A DNA stretch of 19,625 bases from CAZGSN01 sp964371655 (GTDB lineage: Bacteria; Desulfobacterota; Binatia; HRBIN30): positions 1-19,625 of the forward strand of contig CAYJOD010000107.1 of NCBI GenBank assembly GCA_964371655.1. Reading direction: 5' to 3'. This document shows positions 1 to 8,198 of this stretch, piece by piece. The position numbers were made by a program, and so were the translations under genes. Each line of letters opens with the position of its first letter. Positions within the stretch are counted from its first letter, which is position 1. The notes beneath the pieces are model-generated. The model saw only the letters and a list, made by a program, of their open reading frames with translations, had not been told where the DNA came from and ran no database searches.

Positions 1-201
1 GGCGAGGTTACTCAAACGCGCGGTCGCCCCGCATGCACGCTTGCCGAAGGGACACACTTGCACCGCCTGCACCAGATCGCATTCTGGGATGCCTTGGTTG
101 TTCGTGCTGCCCAGAGAGCCAACTGCTCGATTCTCTACACGGAGGATATGCAGCACGAACGTCGAATCGACGGGCTCTCGATTCTGAATCCTTTTCTGTA
201 A
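1..201 (+). CDS. PIN-domain (VapC-like) ribonuclease toxin, C-terminal part; 5' end outside window
   Basis: The frame is open from the first base to TAA at 199-201 and encodes 66 residues with no start codon, so this is the 3' end of a gene that begins left of the window. The fragment contains HQIAFWDALVVRAAQ, then YTEDMQH and a terminal ILNPF. This is the usual end of VapC-type PIN domains: an acidic residue in FWDA (D30 of the fragment), a second acidic pair in YTED (E48, D49), and a closing NPF. PIN domains are Mg2+/Mn2+-dependent nucleases, most often the toxin of a VapBC toxin-antitoxin pair; the antitoxin would be expected just upstream, outside the window. The gene converges with the metallo-hydrolase gene 37 bp away. 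The family call rests on motif recognition. Whether it is an active toxin cannot be judged, because the N-terminal acidic residue is not visible. Confidence 0.75.
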   Translation, partial: GEVTQTRGRPACTLAEGTHLHRLHQIAFWDALVVRAAQRANCSILYTEDMQHERRIDGLSILNPFL

Positions 202-238
202 TGGGTTGGAGGCCTCAGCATCCGCTCGAGCGCGCCGT

Positions 239-979
239 TCACACTTGGACGCGCAGGCCGTCGGTGGCGAGCTCGATCGATATCTCGCTGCTGCGGGCGT
301 GCACTTCGCGGCCGAGATGGGTGAGGATCATGCGCTTGGCGCCGAAACGATCTTGGTTCTCGGCCAGCCGCGGGTAGTCGAGATGGAAGGGCAGTCGGGT
401 CTCGAAGTAACAGCACTCGCAGATGAACAGGTCGATGCCGCTGGAGCGCTGCACCAGCTCTTCGGTCCAACCGGTATCGCCGGAGTACAAGATCCTCTTC
501 CCGTCTGCGCTTACGGTCATCCCCAATGAGATCTCGTTCTCCTGATGCGGGACACGGAACGGGTCGACGTGCACGGCGCCGAATTCGGCGGCGACGTTCG
601 GCAACAGCTCGGTGAACTCGAGCGCAAACGGCAGGCCGCGCGCCGCCAGCTCTCGGTACGTCGCCGCGAATAACAGGTGGACGCGCTCTTCGGTGCCGGG
701 CGGTCCGGCGATCCGCAGCGGGCGCCGGCGCGGCTGCTCGAAGATGTACTCCAGAAACAGGTACGGCAGCCCGGCGAAATGGTCGCCGTGCAGGTGACTG
801 AGCAAGATCAGATCGATGCTGCCGGGATCGATGCCGTCGCGCTTCATCGCGGTGAGAGCACCGGAACCACAGTCGAGCAGGAAGTTCGACCGCGGCGAGC
901 TCACGAGATAGCCAGCCTGGTGCCGCCCGGACGCGGAGAACGCGTCTCCGGTCCCGAGGAAACTAACCTGCATTGCCAT
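239..979 (-). CDS. Metallo-beta-lactamase-fold hydrolase, ribonuclease Z-like
   Basis: This is a 246-residue single-domain protein. The zinc-binding HxHxDH motif is complete (SHLHGDH: H62, H64, D66, H67). Further ligands are visible as H145 (VPHQEN), D168 (SGDTG) and H221 (LTHLG). The start, VSFLGTGDAF, is the typical first strand of RNase Z / PhnP-type members of the fold. RNase Z cuts the 3' trailer from tRNA precursors, but many paralogues of this length act as phosphodiesterases or other hydrolases. The long flexible exosite arm of genuine tRNase Z is not obvious here, so no gene symbol is given. It starts at ATG 979; a second ATG two codons later is an alternative. It is read away from a 195-bp nested repeat that fills its upstream region. 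Family call is strong; substrate is not known. Confidence 0.85.
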   Translation of the reverse strand: MAMQVSFLGTGDAFSASGRHQAGYLVSSPRSNFLLDCGSGALTAMKRDGIDPGSIDLILLSHLHGDHFAGLPYLFLEYIFEQPRRRPLRIAGPPGTEERVHLLFAATYRELAARGLPFALEFTELLPNVAAEFGAVHVDPFRVPHQENEISLGMTVSADGKRILYSGDTGWTEELVQRSSGIDLFICECCYFETRLPFHLDYPRLAENQDRFGAKRMILTHLGREVHARSSEISIELATDGLRVQV

Positions 980-1000
980 TGAGATAAGGCGATTGGCTTC

Positions 1001-1195
1001 CGCCCCAAAGGGGCAGCCCGTCGATAGCCCAGGGCAGCGCCCTGGGGAATGGAATGCAAACCCACCCCAGCCCTGAAAGGGCGAAACGCGTGATGCGGCC
1101 GAACGAGTGACGCCCCTTCAGGGCTTCGACGTCTCTCTGCCAACGTATCCCCAGGGCGTTGCCCTGGGCTCTTGAATCACCGCCCCTTTGGGGCG
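1001..1195. repeat. Nested inverted-repeat element between the MBL hydrolase and gdh genes
   Basis: Three pairs of arms are nested around one centre. The outer pair 1001-1014 / 1182-1195 (CGCCCCAAAGGGGC) is a perfect 14-bp match. The middle pair 1026-1047 / 1149-1170 matches at 21 of 22 positions. The inner pair 1071-1083 / 1111-1123 matches at 12 of 13 positions around a 27-base loop. The outer and middle arms are also self-complementary, so each arm can fold locally or with its partner. The element fills almost the whole spacer (980-1247) between two minus-strand genes. No direct repeat of its flanks was seen. The short frames across it are by-products of the palindromes. It may be a non-autonomous repeat (REP/MITE-like) or a strong transcript-folding element downstream of gdh; the sequence does not decide this. 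Confidence 0.8.
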
Positions 1196-1247
1196 CCACG
1201 CAGCCTAGCTCCCTGGAAATCGGGGTAACCGCATCTGCCATATTCGC

Positions 1248-4200
1248 TCACGCGCTGATCTTGGTCAGACGCCCGAGGGCGCGGACGACGACGAGAAAGG
1301 CCGCCAGGCTCGGCTTGCGCGCGCTCTTCATGTCGTTGATCAGTCCGGCCAGGCGATCGATGCCGGCGCGGTTCGAGGTCGCGTACTCCTCAAGACATTG
1401 TTCGATCGTGGTGCCACACAGCAGCACGTCGCGCGTCAGCTGGCGCCGCACCGCGTTGAGTCCTTCATGCAAGCTCTCGATCGCGCGCTGCTCCCAACGA
1501 TCATCGGCCGGCAGCGCTTCGAGCGCTTGTCGGGTCCAATCCAGGTCGACCATCTCGGCGACTCCGTAGTACACCTCGCCGACGAGGCGGCGCTCGACGT
1601 TCAGGTCGGCGGCGATGTGGGCGATCTCGAAGGCGTCGACCAACCTCTCCATGACGAGGACTTGTTCCGCCAACGCCCGCGGTGTCCCGGCGCGCCCAAA
1701 GGCATCGATGGACTGCTGTTGCTCGGCGCGCATCGGCGCGGTCAGCACTTCGGGCAGCAAGGCGACAATCTCGGAGACCGGAGCGGAGAAGGTGGCCCTA
1801 AGCGTGTCTGCCGCCGTGTCCGCCGGCTGGGTCTCGAAGAACCACTTCACCGCACGCTCCGCGGCACTCGCAAGCGCGCTCCAACATTGCACCGCGGCCG
1901 CCAGCGGCAGCGCCGGCTCGGCGGCCATCACCTGGGAGTGGACATCGAGCAGACCGCTGATCTCGGTCACCGCCGCCCACACGCGCGCGATATCCACCGC
2001 AGCCGTACCCGTGTCGCGATGGATGCGGGCGACGAACGTCATCCCCATCGTATCGATGAGCTGGTTGCCGAGCTCGACGGCGATGATCTCGCGCCGTAGT
2101 CGATGGCTGCGCACACCGTGGCCAAAGCGCAGGTTGAAGGCATCGGGGAAGTAGCCGCGCAGCAACGGCTCGAAGTAGGGATCGTCCGGCAGCGACGAGC
2201 CCAGCAGCTGATGTTGCAGCGCCAGCTTTGCATGCGCCAGCAACACCGCCAGCTCGGGACGCGTCAGCCCCAGGAATTGAGCGCGTCGACCGCGCAGGGC
2301 CTCGCGGTCCGGAAGTTGATGCAAGCGCCGGTCGAGCACTCCGTCGGCCTCGAGCTGCGCCATCAAGTCGCGGAACTCGATCAAGTGTTCCTGACTGCGG
2401 ATCTGGTCCAAACCGAGAAGCCGCGCTTGGCGGACATTGTGGGCGAGCACCCGCTGCGTCACCTCACGCACCAGCTCGCGCAGGATCTGATCGCGTTCCC
2501 CGGCGCGCACTTGGCCGCCCTCGACGGCCCCAGCGAGCGCGATCTTCAGGTTGACCTCGTGATCCGACATGTCGACGCCGCCCGAGTTGTCAATGGCATC
2601 GGTGTTGATACGGCCACCGCGCAGCGCGTACTCGACGCGGCCGCGCTGGGTCAATCCGAGGTTCCCACCCTCGGCGACGACTTCGACGAGCAGGTCCTTA
2701 CCGTTCACACGTACGGCGTCGTTGGTTGTATCGCCGACTTCGGAATTCGATTCATCGGTGCCCTTGACGTAGGTACCGATGCCGCCGTTCCAGAGCAGAT
2801 CGGCGTCCATCTGCAAGATGGCGTGGACGACTTCTTCTCCGGTCGGCTCCACGGCGCCGAAGCCAAGCATCTCGAGCGCCGCCGGCGACAAAGACACACG
2901 CTTGGCGCTACGGAGATAAATGCCGCCGCCCGGCCCCAACGCCAGCGAGCTGTAGTCCGTCCACGTCGAGCGTTCGAGATGGAACAAGCGCTCGCGCTCG
3001 GTGTACGAGCGCGCCGCGTCGGGCTCGGGATCGATGAAGATGTGCAGGTGATTGAACGCGGCGCGCAACAAGAAGCGACGCGACAGCAGCAAGCCGTTTC
3101 CAAAGACGTCGCCGCTCATGTCGCCGATACCGACCACCGTGATCGGCTCGCGCTCGGCATCACGACCCATCTCGTGGAAATGCTGCTTGACGGACTCCCA
3201 GGCACCGCGCGCGGTGATCCCTTCGCGTTTGTGGTCGTAGCCGTGCGTACCGCCCGACGCGAAGGCGTCGCCGAGCCAGAACTGGCGCTGCGCAGCGACC
3301 TCGTTGGCGACGTCGGAGAGCGTCGCCGTCCCCTTGTCGGCCGCTACGACAAGATACGGATCCATGGGGTCGTAGGTGATCATCCCCGGCGGTGCGGTCG
3401 CGCGCCCATGCACGATGTTGTCGGTAACGTCGAGCAGCGCTCCGATAAAGGCGCGGTAGGCGGCGACGATCTGTGCCGCGTTCGGCGCCGCGCCGGCGCG
3501 CCGTTTGACGACGAAGCCACCCTTCGCGCCGGCCGGAACGATGACCGCGTTCTTGACCGTCTGGGTCTGCAGCAGCCCAAGGATCTCGGTGCGAAAGTCG
3601 TCGTGGCGATCGCTCAGCCGAATCCCGCCGCGCGAGACCTTCGCGCCACGCAGGTGCACCCCTTCCAGAGTGGCAGCGTGCACGTACACCTCATAGAGCG
3701 GATACGGTTTAGGAAGATGCTCGATGCGGGCGCACTCCAGCTTGATGGCGATCGGGCTGCGCTCGGGGTCGGCCGGTAGCCGTGGCGGCGTCGCCGTGAC
3801 GCTGTAGAAGTTGGTGCGCACCGTCGCCGCGACCACCGCAAACAACGCACGCAGAGTGCGGTCGGCGCTGACGCTGGACACACGGTCGAGGCTGGCGACG
3901 AACTGCCTCTCGATCTCGGGCAGGCCGCGCTGCAGGCGGTCCGCCGCCGCCGTCGGCCTGAGCGGATCGAACTTGTGCTCGAAGTATTGCCACAGCAGCT
4001 GCACCGATTCCGGATGATTCGTCAGCGTCTCGATGATCGCGGCACGACTCGGCGCGGCGCCGATCTGGAGACCGTGGTTGGCATACGTACGCAGCAGGTC
4101 GACGGCACGCCAGTCAATCTGGGCTCGCAGGATCAGAGAGTTGAGTCGATCGTTCTCGGCGCGGCCGGCGTGCAAAGCGAGAAGCACGGGAGCCACCAGC

Positions 4201-6146
4201 CCGGTGGTTGCCGCGACGTCGAGGCGAGCTCCATTCTGGTCCTGCACCTGAAACGCATGGATGCGCGCCGTCCCGACCGCGGCCAAGATCACCACCGTCG
4301 AATCTTCGGCGAACACTCGCAAGCCCAGGTTCTCGAGCACCGGCAGGAAGTCGCTGAGCACCAGCTCTTCGTCGAGCAGATACAGCTTGACCGTGGTGAA
4401 GCGGCGATCGGACTCCTCGTTGAGTAAATCGACTTGCGGACTGCGGTCGGCCGCCAGCGCCTCGAGCGCGGCGATGTCGCGCACGGCGGCGGCTACATCG
4501 GTGGCCGATTTATACTGGTCCGAAAGACATTGCGAGTAGCGGTCGACCAGCTCGCGCGCCCGTTCGCGCCGATAGTGCGCGATCAGCTCATCGCGCAGCC
4601 GGTCATCCCAGGTGCGCAGCAGGCTGGCGATACGAACCCGCAGCTCACTGGTCGCCACGTTGCCGACCGAGTCGACCGGTGCCGCAAAGTAGAAGTGCAT
4701 GCGCACTTGCGACGAGTCGTCCGGGCGCACCAGGCGTTGCTCCAACACGGCGGTCGCTGACAGCATCGCCGCGAGGCGCGATTCGGTGAGGCGGTAGAGC
4801 TCCTCGGAGAAGCGCTCGCGCGGAACCATGACGACGACAAAGACGCCGCGACCGAGCGGATCGGCGCGTTGGACGACGACCACCTCGCTGCCCTCGCGAC
4901 CGCCGATATCCTCCGCCGACAGAATCGTGCGGATCTCGGTGTGCAGGTCGGGAATCGGCGTGGCGAGCAGCTCGACCTTGGGAATGCTGTTAAACGTCGC
5001 GGCGATCGCCTTGTGATCGTGCGACTCCTCGATGGCGCCTTCGGTCTCGAGAATCTGCGCCAGCTTGCCGCGCAGCAGCGGCACCGTGGTCGGCTCGTCC
5101 TGATACGCTTTGGCGGTGAACAGTCCGAGGAAGCGTCGTTCGCCGACCACGATACCGACGTTGTCGATTTCCTTGACGCCGATGTAGTCCATGTGCGCAC
5201 ACCGGTGCACCGGGCTCTGGGCGTTGGTCTTCGAGACGATGAGCAGCGGCGGTTCGTTGAGTCGGCGCCGCAGATCGTTGGGCAGCACCCGCGGCGTGGC
5301 ATACGAGGAGCGATCCTCAGCCTTGAGAATGCCGAGCCCCGTCCCCGGGCGCACCAGCGCGGTGCGTTCCACGCCCTGGCCCGCAAACTGGTATTCGCGG
5401 TAGCCGAGGAAAACGAAGTTCTTGTCGCGCAACCAATCGAGAAACGCGGCGATCTCGGCCGTCTCTTCGTTCCAGGGGGGAGTCAGCGGCCGTGAGCGCA
5501 ACAGCTCCGCCAATTCGGCGGCGCGCGCCCGCATCGTTTGGTAATCGTCGGTGGCGTGAATCAAGTCCTGGAGATTGCCGGTCAGCGTTTCCGCCAATTG
5601 CTCGGGTTGAACGATGCGCTCGATCTCCGCGTAGACCAGCGACTCCTGACGCCCAACGCGACCGGCCGGAGCGATGCCGGTGACGGCGCCGCGCGCGTCG
5701 CGTTCCACCGCAACGATGGGGTGGAACAAACGCAGCACCGAGCAGCCCGCGGCACGCAAGGTTTCGCGAACGGTGTCGACGATGAACGGCCGATCGTGGA
5801 CGAGGGTTTGCACGACCGTACCCGCCATCTCCCAGCCGTCGCGCGCCACGTCGGGATTGAACACGGAAACCCGCGCTTCCTCGGTGGAACGCTCCATCAA
5901 GAAGCGGAAGGCCGCTAGGATGACGGCGGCGAGATCGGGAATGCGCAAGCTGGCCATCCACTCATCGCCGCCGCGCTCACACCAGTAGCGCGCAAACGCG
6001 TCGACGAGCGAGCGTTCGCCGGGAGGTACGCTGCCGCGCACCAAGTCGAGCAGGGCGCGACCCTTGGGATCCTCGGTCTCGGATGCGGCATGGTCGCGTC
6101 CGCGCTCCTGCATCAGGCGCGCTATCGCCTTGGACAATTCAGCCAC
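1248..6146 (-). CDS. gdhB: NAD-specific glutamate dehydrogenase, large (180-kDa class)
   Basis: This 1632-residue protein is the usual length for the large NAD-dependent glutamate dehydrogenases (Bac_GDH family). These convert L-glutamate to 2-oxoglutarate and ammonium in the cytoplasm, mainly for amino-acid catabolism. Family landmarks run in order: the N-terminal regulatory half with FIVDTVRETL and VFLGYREY; then LRGAKVSRGGIRLSDR followed by VKNAVIVPAGAKGGFVVK, where K875 in the KGG motif fits the catalytic lysine; VVAADKGTATLSDVAN; GIGDMSGDVFGNG near residue 1007; WNGGIGTYVKG near 1119; and VAEGGNLGLTQRGR. The start is GTG at 6144-6146, preceded at six bases by GAGGA on the coding strand. 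No frameshift or missing key motif is seen. The C-terminal half ends with a typical helical region. Regulation in this family is usually allosteric through the N-terminal ACT-like region. The symbol follows proteobacterial usage and is not unique. Confidence 0.95.
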   Translation of the reverse strand: MAELSKAIARLMQERGRDHAASETEDPKGRALLDLVRGSVPPGERSLVDAFARYWCERGGDEWMASLRIPDLAAVILAAFRFLMERSTEEARVSVFNPDVARDGWEMAGTVVQTLVHDRPFIVDTVRETLRAAGCSVLRLFHPIVAVERDARGAVTGIAPAGRVGRQESLVYAEIERIVQPEQLAETLTGNLQDLIHATDDYQTMRARAAELAELLRSRPLTPPWNEETAEIAAFLDWLRDKNFVFLGYREYQFAGQGVERTALVRPGTGLGILKAEDRSSYATPRVLPNDLRRRLNEPPLLIVSKTNAQSPVHRCAHMDYIGVKEIDNVGIVVGERRFLGLFTAKAYQDEPTTVPLLRGKLAQILETEGAIEESHDHKAIAATFNSIPKVELLATPIPDLHTEIRTILSAEDIGGREGSEVVVVQRADPLGRGVFVVVMVPRERFSEELYRLTESRLAAMLSATAVLEQRLVRPDDSSQVRMHFYFAAPVDSVGNVATSELRVRIASLLRTWDDRLRDELIAHYRRERARELVDRYSQCLSDQYKSATDVAAAVRDIAALEALAADRSPQVDLLNEESDRRFTTVKLYLLDEELVLSDFLPVLENLGLRVFAEDSTVVILAAVGTARIHAFQVQDQNGARLDVAATTGLVAPVLLALHAGRAENDRLNSLILRAQIDWRAVDLLRTYANHGLQIGAAPSRAAIIETLTNHPESVQLLWQYFEHKFDPLRPTAAADRLQRGLPEIERQFVASLDRVSSVSADRTLRALFAVVAATVRTNFYSVTATPPRLPADPERSPIAIKLECARIEHLPKPYPLYEVYVHAATLEGVHLRGAKVSRGGIRLSDRHDDFRTEILGLLQTQTVKNAVIVPAGAKGGFVVKRRAGAAPNAAQIVAAYRAFIGALLDVTDNIVHGRATAPPGMITYDPMDPYLVVAADKGTATLSDVANEVAAQRQFWLGDAFASGGTHGYDHKREGITARGAWESVKQHFHEMGRDAEREPITVVGIGDMSGDVFGNGLLLSRRFLLRAAFNHLHIFIDPEPDAARSYTERERLFHLERSTWTDYSSLALGPGGGIYLRSAKRVSLSPAALEMLGFGAVEPTGEEVVHAILQMDADLLWNGGIGTYVKGTDESNSEVGDTTNDAVRVNGKDLLVEVVAEGGNLGLTQRGRVEYALRGGRINTDAIDNSGGVDMSDHEVNLKIALAGAVEGGQVRAGERDQILRELVREVTQRVLAHNVRQARLLGLDQIRSQEHLIEFRDLMAQLEADGVLDRRLHQLPDREALRGRRAQFLGLTRPELAVLLAHAKLALQHQLLGSSLPDDPYFEPLLRGYFPDAFNLRFGHGVRSHRLRREIIAVELGNQLIDTMGMTFVARIHRDTGTAAVDIARVWAAVTEISGLLDVHSQVMAAEPALPLAAAVQCWSALASAAERAVKWFFETQPADTAADTLRATFSAPVSEIVALLPEVLTAPMRAEQQQSIDAFGRAGTPRALAEQVLVMERLVDAFEIAHIAADLNVERRLVGEVYYGVAEMVDLDWTRQALEALPADDRWEQRAIESLHEGLNAVRRQLTRDVLLCGTTIEQCLEEYATSNRAGIDRLAGLINDMKSARKPSLAAFLVVVRALGRLTKISA

Positions 6147-6485
6147 GGGAAATCCTCGAACCTGTCTCTACCGGCACAGGGAAACCTCTTCCTCAGCAGA
6201 CTCCGGAAGAGGGGCAATGCCATACACGATAACGGTAGCTTTGGGAAACGCAATTTGATCGGCACAGTGGTCGGTTCGTCTGGGGTTCCGGGAAGCGAAA
6301 GCGGCGGCAGGTGACGGCATGTCATCTCATTGGCAGACCCTTCGAAAAAGAATAGATAGGTTGTCTGGAATTGAACCGACGGCAGATTCGCCGGTAACAC
6401 GTGTGCCCGAGTTTTTCGGGTGAGTGCGAGTAACCGATAGCTGCCGCGCGTGCAGGAGCCACTCGCGGTGGAAGGAGAAGAAGAG
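6147..6485. other. Divergent intergenic region, gdh to coiled-coil gene
   Basis: This 339-bp spacer lies between divergently read genes and must hold both promoters. It is AT-richer than the genes, especially 6330-6370. Visible items are the gdh ribosome-binding site (complement of TCCTC at 6153-6157), a small hairpin CCCGA-GTTTT-TCGGG at 6406-6420, and a purine-rich stretch GGAAGGAGAAGAAGAG at 6470-6485 serving the rightward gene. No convincing -35/-10 pair, operator or RNA gene was recognised. Short frames across it lack gene-like character. Confidence 0.5.
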
Positions 6486-6890
6486 ATGGCGAAGAAAGCA
6501 CCGAAGAAGAGCTCGAAGACGACGAGCGCCGCCGAGCGCGCGCGTGCGGCGATGTCGCGTGAGGCGAAAGCGGCGTACGGCGAGATCCAGCACGGCGTCA
6601 AACAGCTGGAGAAATCGATCGCCGAGATCCAGAACAGCCTACGTCGCGCCGAAAAGCAGATTGAGGCGGATGCACGCGCCCAGATCCGCGAGCTGCGCAA
6701 GGACGGGCGGGCGCGACTGGGTGCGCTGCAAGCACGACAACGCGAAGCGTCGCAGACACTCAAGAATCTCTCCTCCGCCGCCGGCGACTCGTGGCGCGAC
6801 GTCAAGAAGTCGGCCGACTTGATCTTGAAGGACGCCCGCGGCGCCGTCGACTCCGTCATCAATCGCTTCCGGGGGGCGATGCGGAGCTGA
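6486..6890 (+). CDS. Small basic helical/coiled-coil protein, phasin- or histone-H1-like in character
   Basis: This gene encodes 134 residues. The ATG at 6486 is chosen because GGAAGGAG lies at optimal distance upstream; an in-frame codon at 6450 would place this site inside the gene. Residues 1-15 are lysine-rich (MAKKAPKKSSK). Residues 15-110 are almost entirely predicted amphipathic helix, with regularly spaced Leu/Ile/Ala and many Glu/Arg/Lys (GVKQLEKSIAEIQNSLRRAEKQ). There is no signal peptide, cysteine or tryptophan-rich core apart from one SWRD. No named family is certain. The build is like phasins (granule-coating proteins), apolipoprotein-like helices or lysine-rich nucleoid proteins. 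Its stop codon overlaps the start of the next gene by one base, so the two are translationally coupled and probably act together. Function is unknown. Confidence 0.75.
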   Translation: MAKKAPKKSSKTTSAAERARAAMSREAKAAYGEIQHGVKQLEKSIAEIQNSLRRAEKQIEADARAQIRELRKDGRARLGALQARQREASQTLKNLSSAAGDSWRDVKKSADLILKDARGAVDSVINRFRGAMRS

Positions 6891-7846
6891 TGGTGCAACT
6901 GCCGGCGAGCGCGATGACGGCGATGAAACCAGAGCATCTGTCGATCCACGGGCACCGAATCGCCTTTCGCACAGGCGGTTCGGGGCCGGTCTTGCTTCTC
7001 GTCCACGGCATGGCCGGCAGCTCCGAAACGTGGAAGCGCGTGCTGCCGGCCTTGACGCAACGGTTCACGGTAGTGGCTCCCGACCTCATTGGGCACGGCG
7101 AGTCGGGTAAGCCGCGACGCGGCGAGTACTCGCTTGCCGCCCACGCCAATGTGCTGCGCGATCTCTTGCATGTCCTCGGTCATGAACGCGCTACCTTCGT
7201 TGGCCAATCGCTCGGTGGCGGCGTTACCATGCAGCTGGCATATCAGTTTCCCGAGCTCTGCGAGCGCCTGGTCCTCGTCGGCAGCGGTGGGCTGGGGCGC
7301 GAGGTCAACCTGGTTATCCGCGCGCTGACTTTTCCCGGAGCGGAGTACGTCTTTCCGCTCGTTTGCACTCCGCTGCTGCGCGACATTTTGAACCGCGCCC
7401 TGTCATGGTTCTACGCCGCCGGGCTGCGGGTGGCACCGGCGATCGAGGAGATGTGGCGCAGTTACACGTCCCTGGCGGAATCGGACACACGCCAGGCGTT
7501 CTTTCGCACACTGCACGCGGTGATCGACCTCGGCGGACAAGCGGTGAGCGCGAGCGACCGCTTGTATCTGACCTCCCAGGTACCGACGTTGATCATCTGG
7601 GGTGCCGACGATCCGATCATTCCGGTGAGCCACGCGCAGTCGGCGCACGAGGCCATGCCCGGCAGCCGCCTGCAGATCTTCGACGGCGTCGGCCACTACC
7701 CACATTGCGAAGACCCCGAACGTTTCGTGCAAGCGATCGTTGATTTCATGAGCTCGACGCAGCCGGCGCCGCTGTCGCCGACCCGCTGGCTCGAGCTGCT
7801 GCGAACCTATCCGCAGACACTGGCGGTGATCACGAACGCGGCGTGA
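6890..7846 (+). CDS. Alpha/beta-fold hydrolase
   Basis: From the ATG at 6890, which shares its A with the upstream TGA, the product is 318 residues, normal for single-domain alpha/beta hydrolases. The catalytic triad is visible: nucleophile elbow GQSLGG with S107, acid in WGADDPIIP (D241 most likely), and H269 in GVGHYPH. The oxyanion-hole segment LLLVHGMAGSS lies at 37-45 and the conserved APDLIGHGESGKP follows at 63-75. A helical cap domain occupies about 135-225. Nearest types are epoxide-hydrolase, haloalkane-dehalogenase or C-C-bond hydrolase-like esterases. The substrate cannot be read from the sequence. No signal peptide is present, so it is cytoplasmic. Internal ATGs at 6914 and 6923 are alternative starts. 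Overlap with the helical protein gene suggests an operon; a granule- or lipid-associated role is only a guess. Confidence 0.9.
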   Translation: MVQLPASAMTAMKPEHLSIHGHRIAFRTGGSGPVLLLVHGMAGSSETWKRVLPALTQRFTVVAPDLIGHGESGKPRRGEYSLAAHANVLRDLLHVLGHERATFVGQSLGGGVTMQLAYQFPELCERLVLVGSGGLGREVNLVIRALTFPGAEYVFPLVCTPLLRDILNRALSWFYAAGLRVAPAIEEMWRSYTSLAESDTRQAFFRTLHAVIDLGGQAVSASDRLYLTSQVPTLIIWGADDPIIPVSHAQSAHEAMPGSRLQIFDGVGHYPHCEDPERFVQAIVDFMSSTQPAPLSPTRWLELLRTYPQTLAVITNAA

Positions 7847-7886
7847 GACGGCCGCGGCGGGATGCCGCGGGCGACTCCCCCCAAGG

Positions 7887-8114
7887 GGCTTTGCCCGCCA
7901 ATTAAAATGGAGCACCCTTCGATACGCCGCCAATCCCTCGATACGCGGCCAGAAGAAGGGCGCTACTCGGGATGATCGGATAATCGGGCGGCTCAGGGTG
8001 AACGGTTTGAGGCCCGATGATCAAAGGCTTTTGTCCGTTCGCCCTGAGGCCCCGTCTTCTCAGGGGCTGTATCGAAGGGCAGGGTCGTTCGAAATTGAAT
8101 GGGCGGGCAAAGCC
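7887..8114. repeat. Imperfect nested inverted-repeat element, copy type B
   Basis: The outer arms 7887-7899 and 8102-8114 (GGCTTTGCCCGCC) are a perfect 13-bp inverted repeat. Inside them lies a second perfect pair, CCCTTCGATA at 7915-7924 with its complement at 8070-8079. A third pair, CTCAGGGTGAACGG at 7992-8005 with 8035-8048, matches at 13 of 14 positions around a 29-base loop. Arms of the CCGTTCGCCCTGAG...TATCGAAGGGC kind resemble repeats common in intergenic DNA of proteobacterial and environmental genomes (recollection, not a search). The region is non-coding: frames crossing it show no gene-like features. It starts 40 bp after the hydrolase stop codon, so it may also end that transcript. 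Confidence 0.7.
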
Positions 8115-8198
8115 GGTGTAGGCCGCCGGCGCGGGCCGTTGGACGGACCCTGCATTTGTCGCGCTTGCCTGCTCACCACACCCGCGTGATCGCCCTAC

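Noticed and set aside
963..1241. Short open frames (e.g. with LPLWG and ALPWAIDG segments) across the first repeat element
   Set aside because: They are read from palindromic repeat arms on either strand, have no ribosome-binding site, and are artefacts commonly produced by such repeats.
2103..3779. A 558-codon plus-strand open frame opposite the glutamate dehydrogenase gene
   Set aside because: It lies wholly antisense to a gene with complete family motifs; its translation is low in gene-like character. GC-rich third positions create such long antisense frames.
6122..7207. A 361-codon minus-strand frame across the divergent spacer and the coiled-coil gene
   Set aside because: It overlaps three better-supported features, including the start of gdh and a well-placed ribosome-binding site, and shows no domain.
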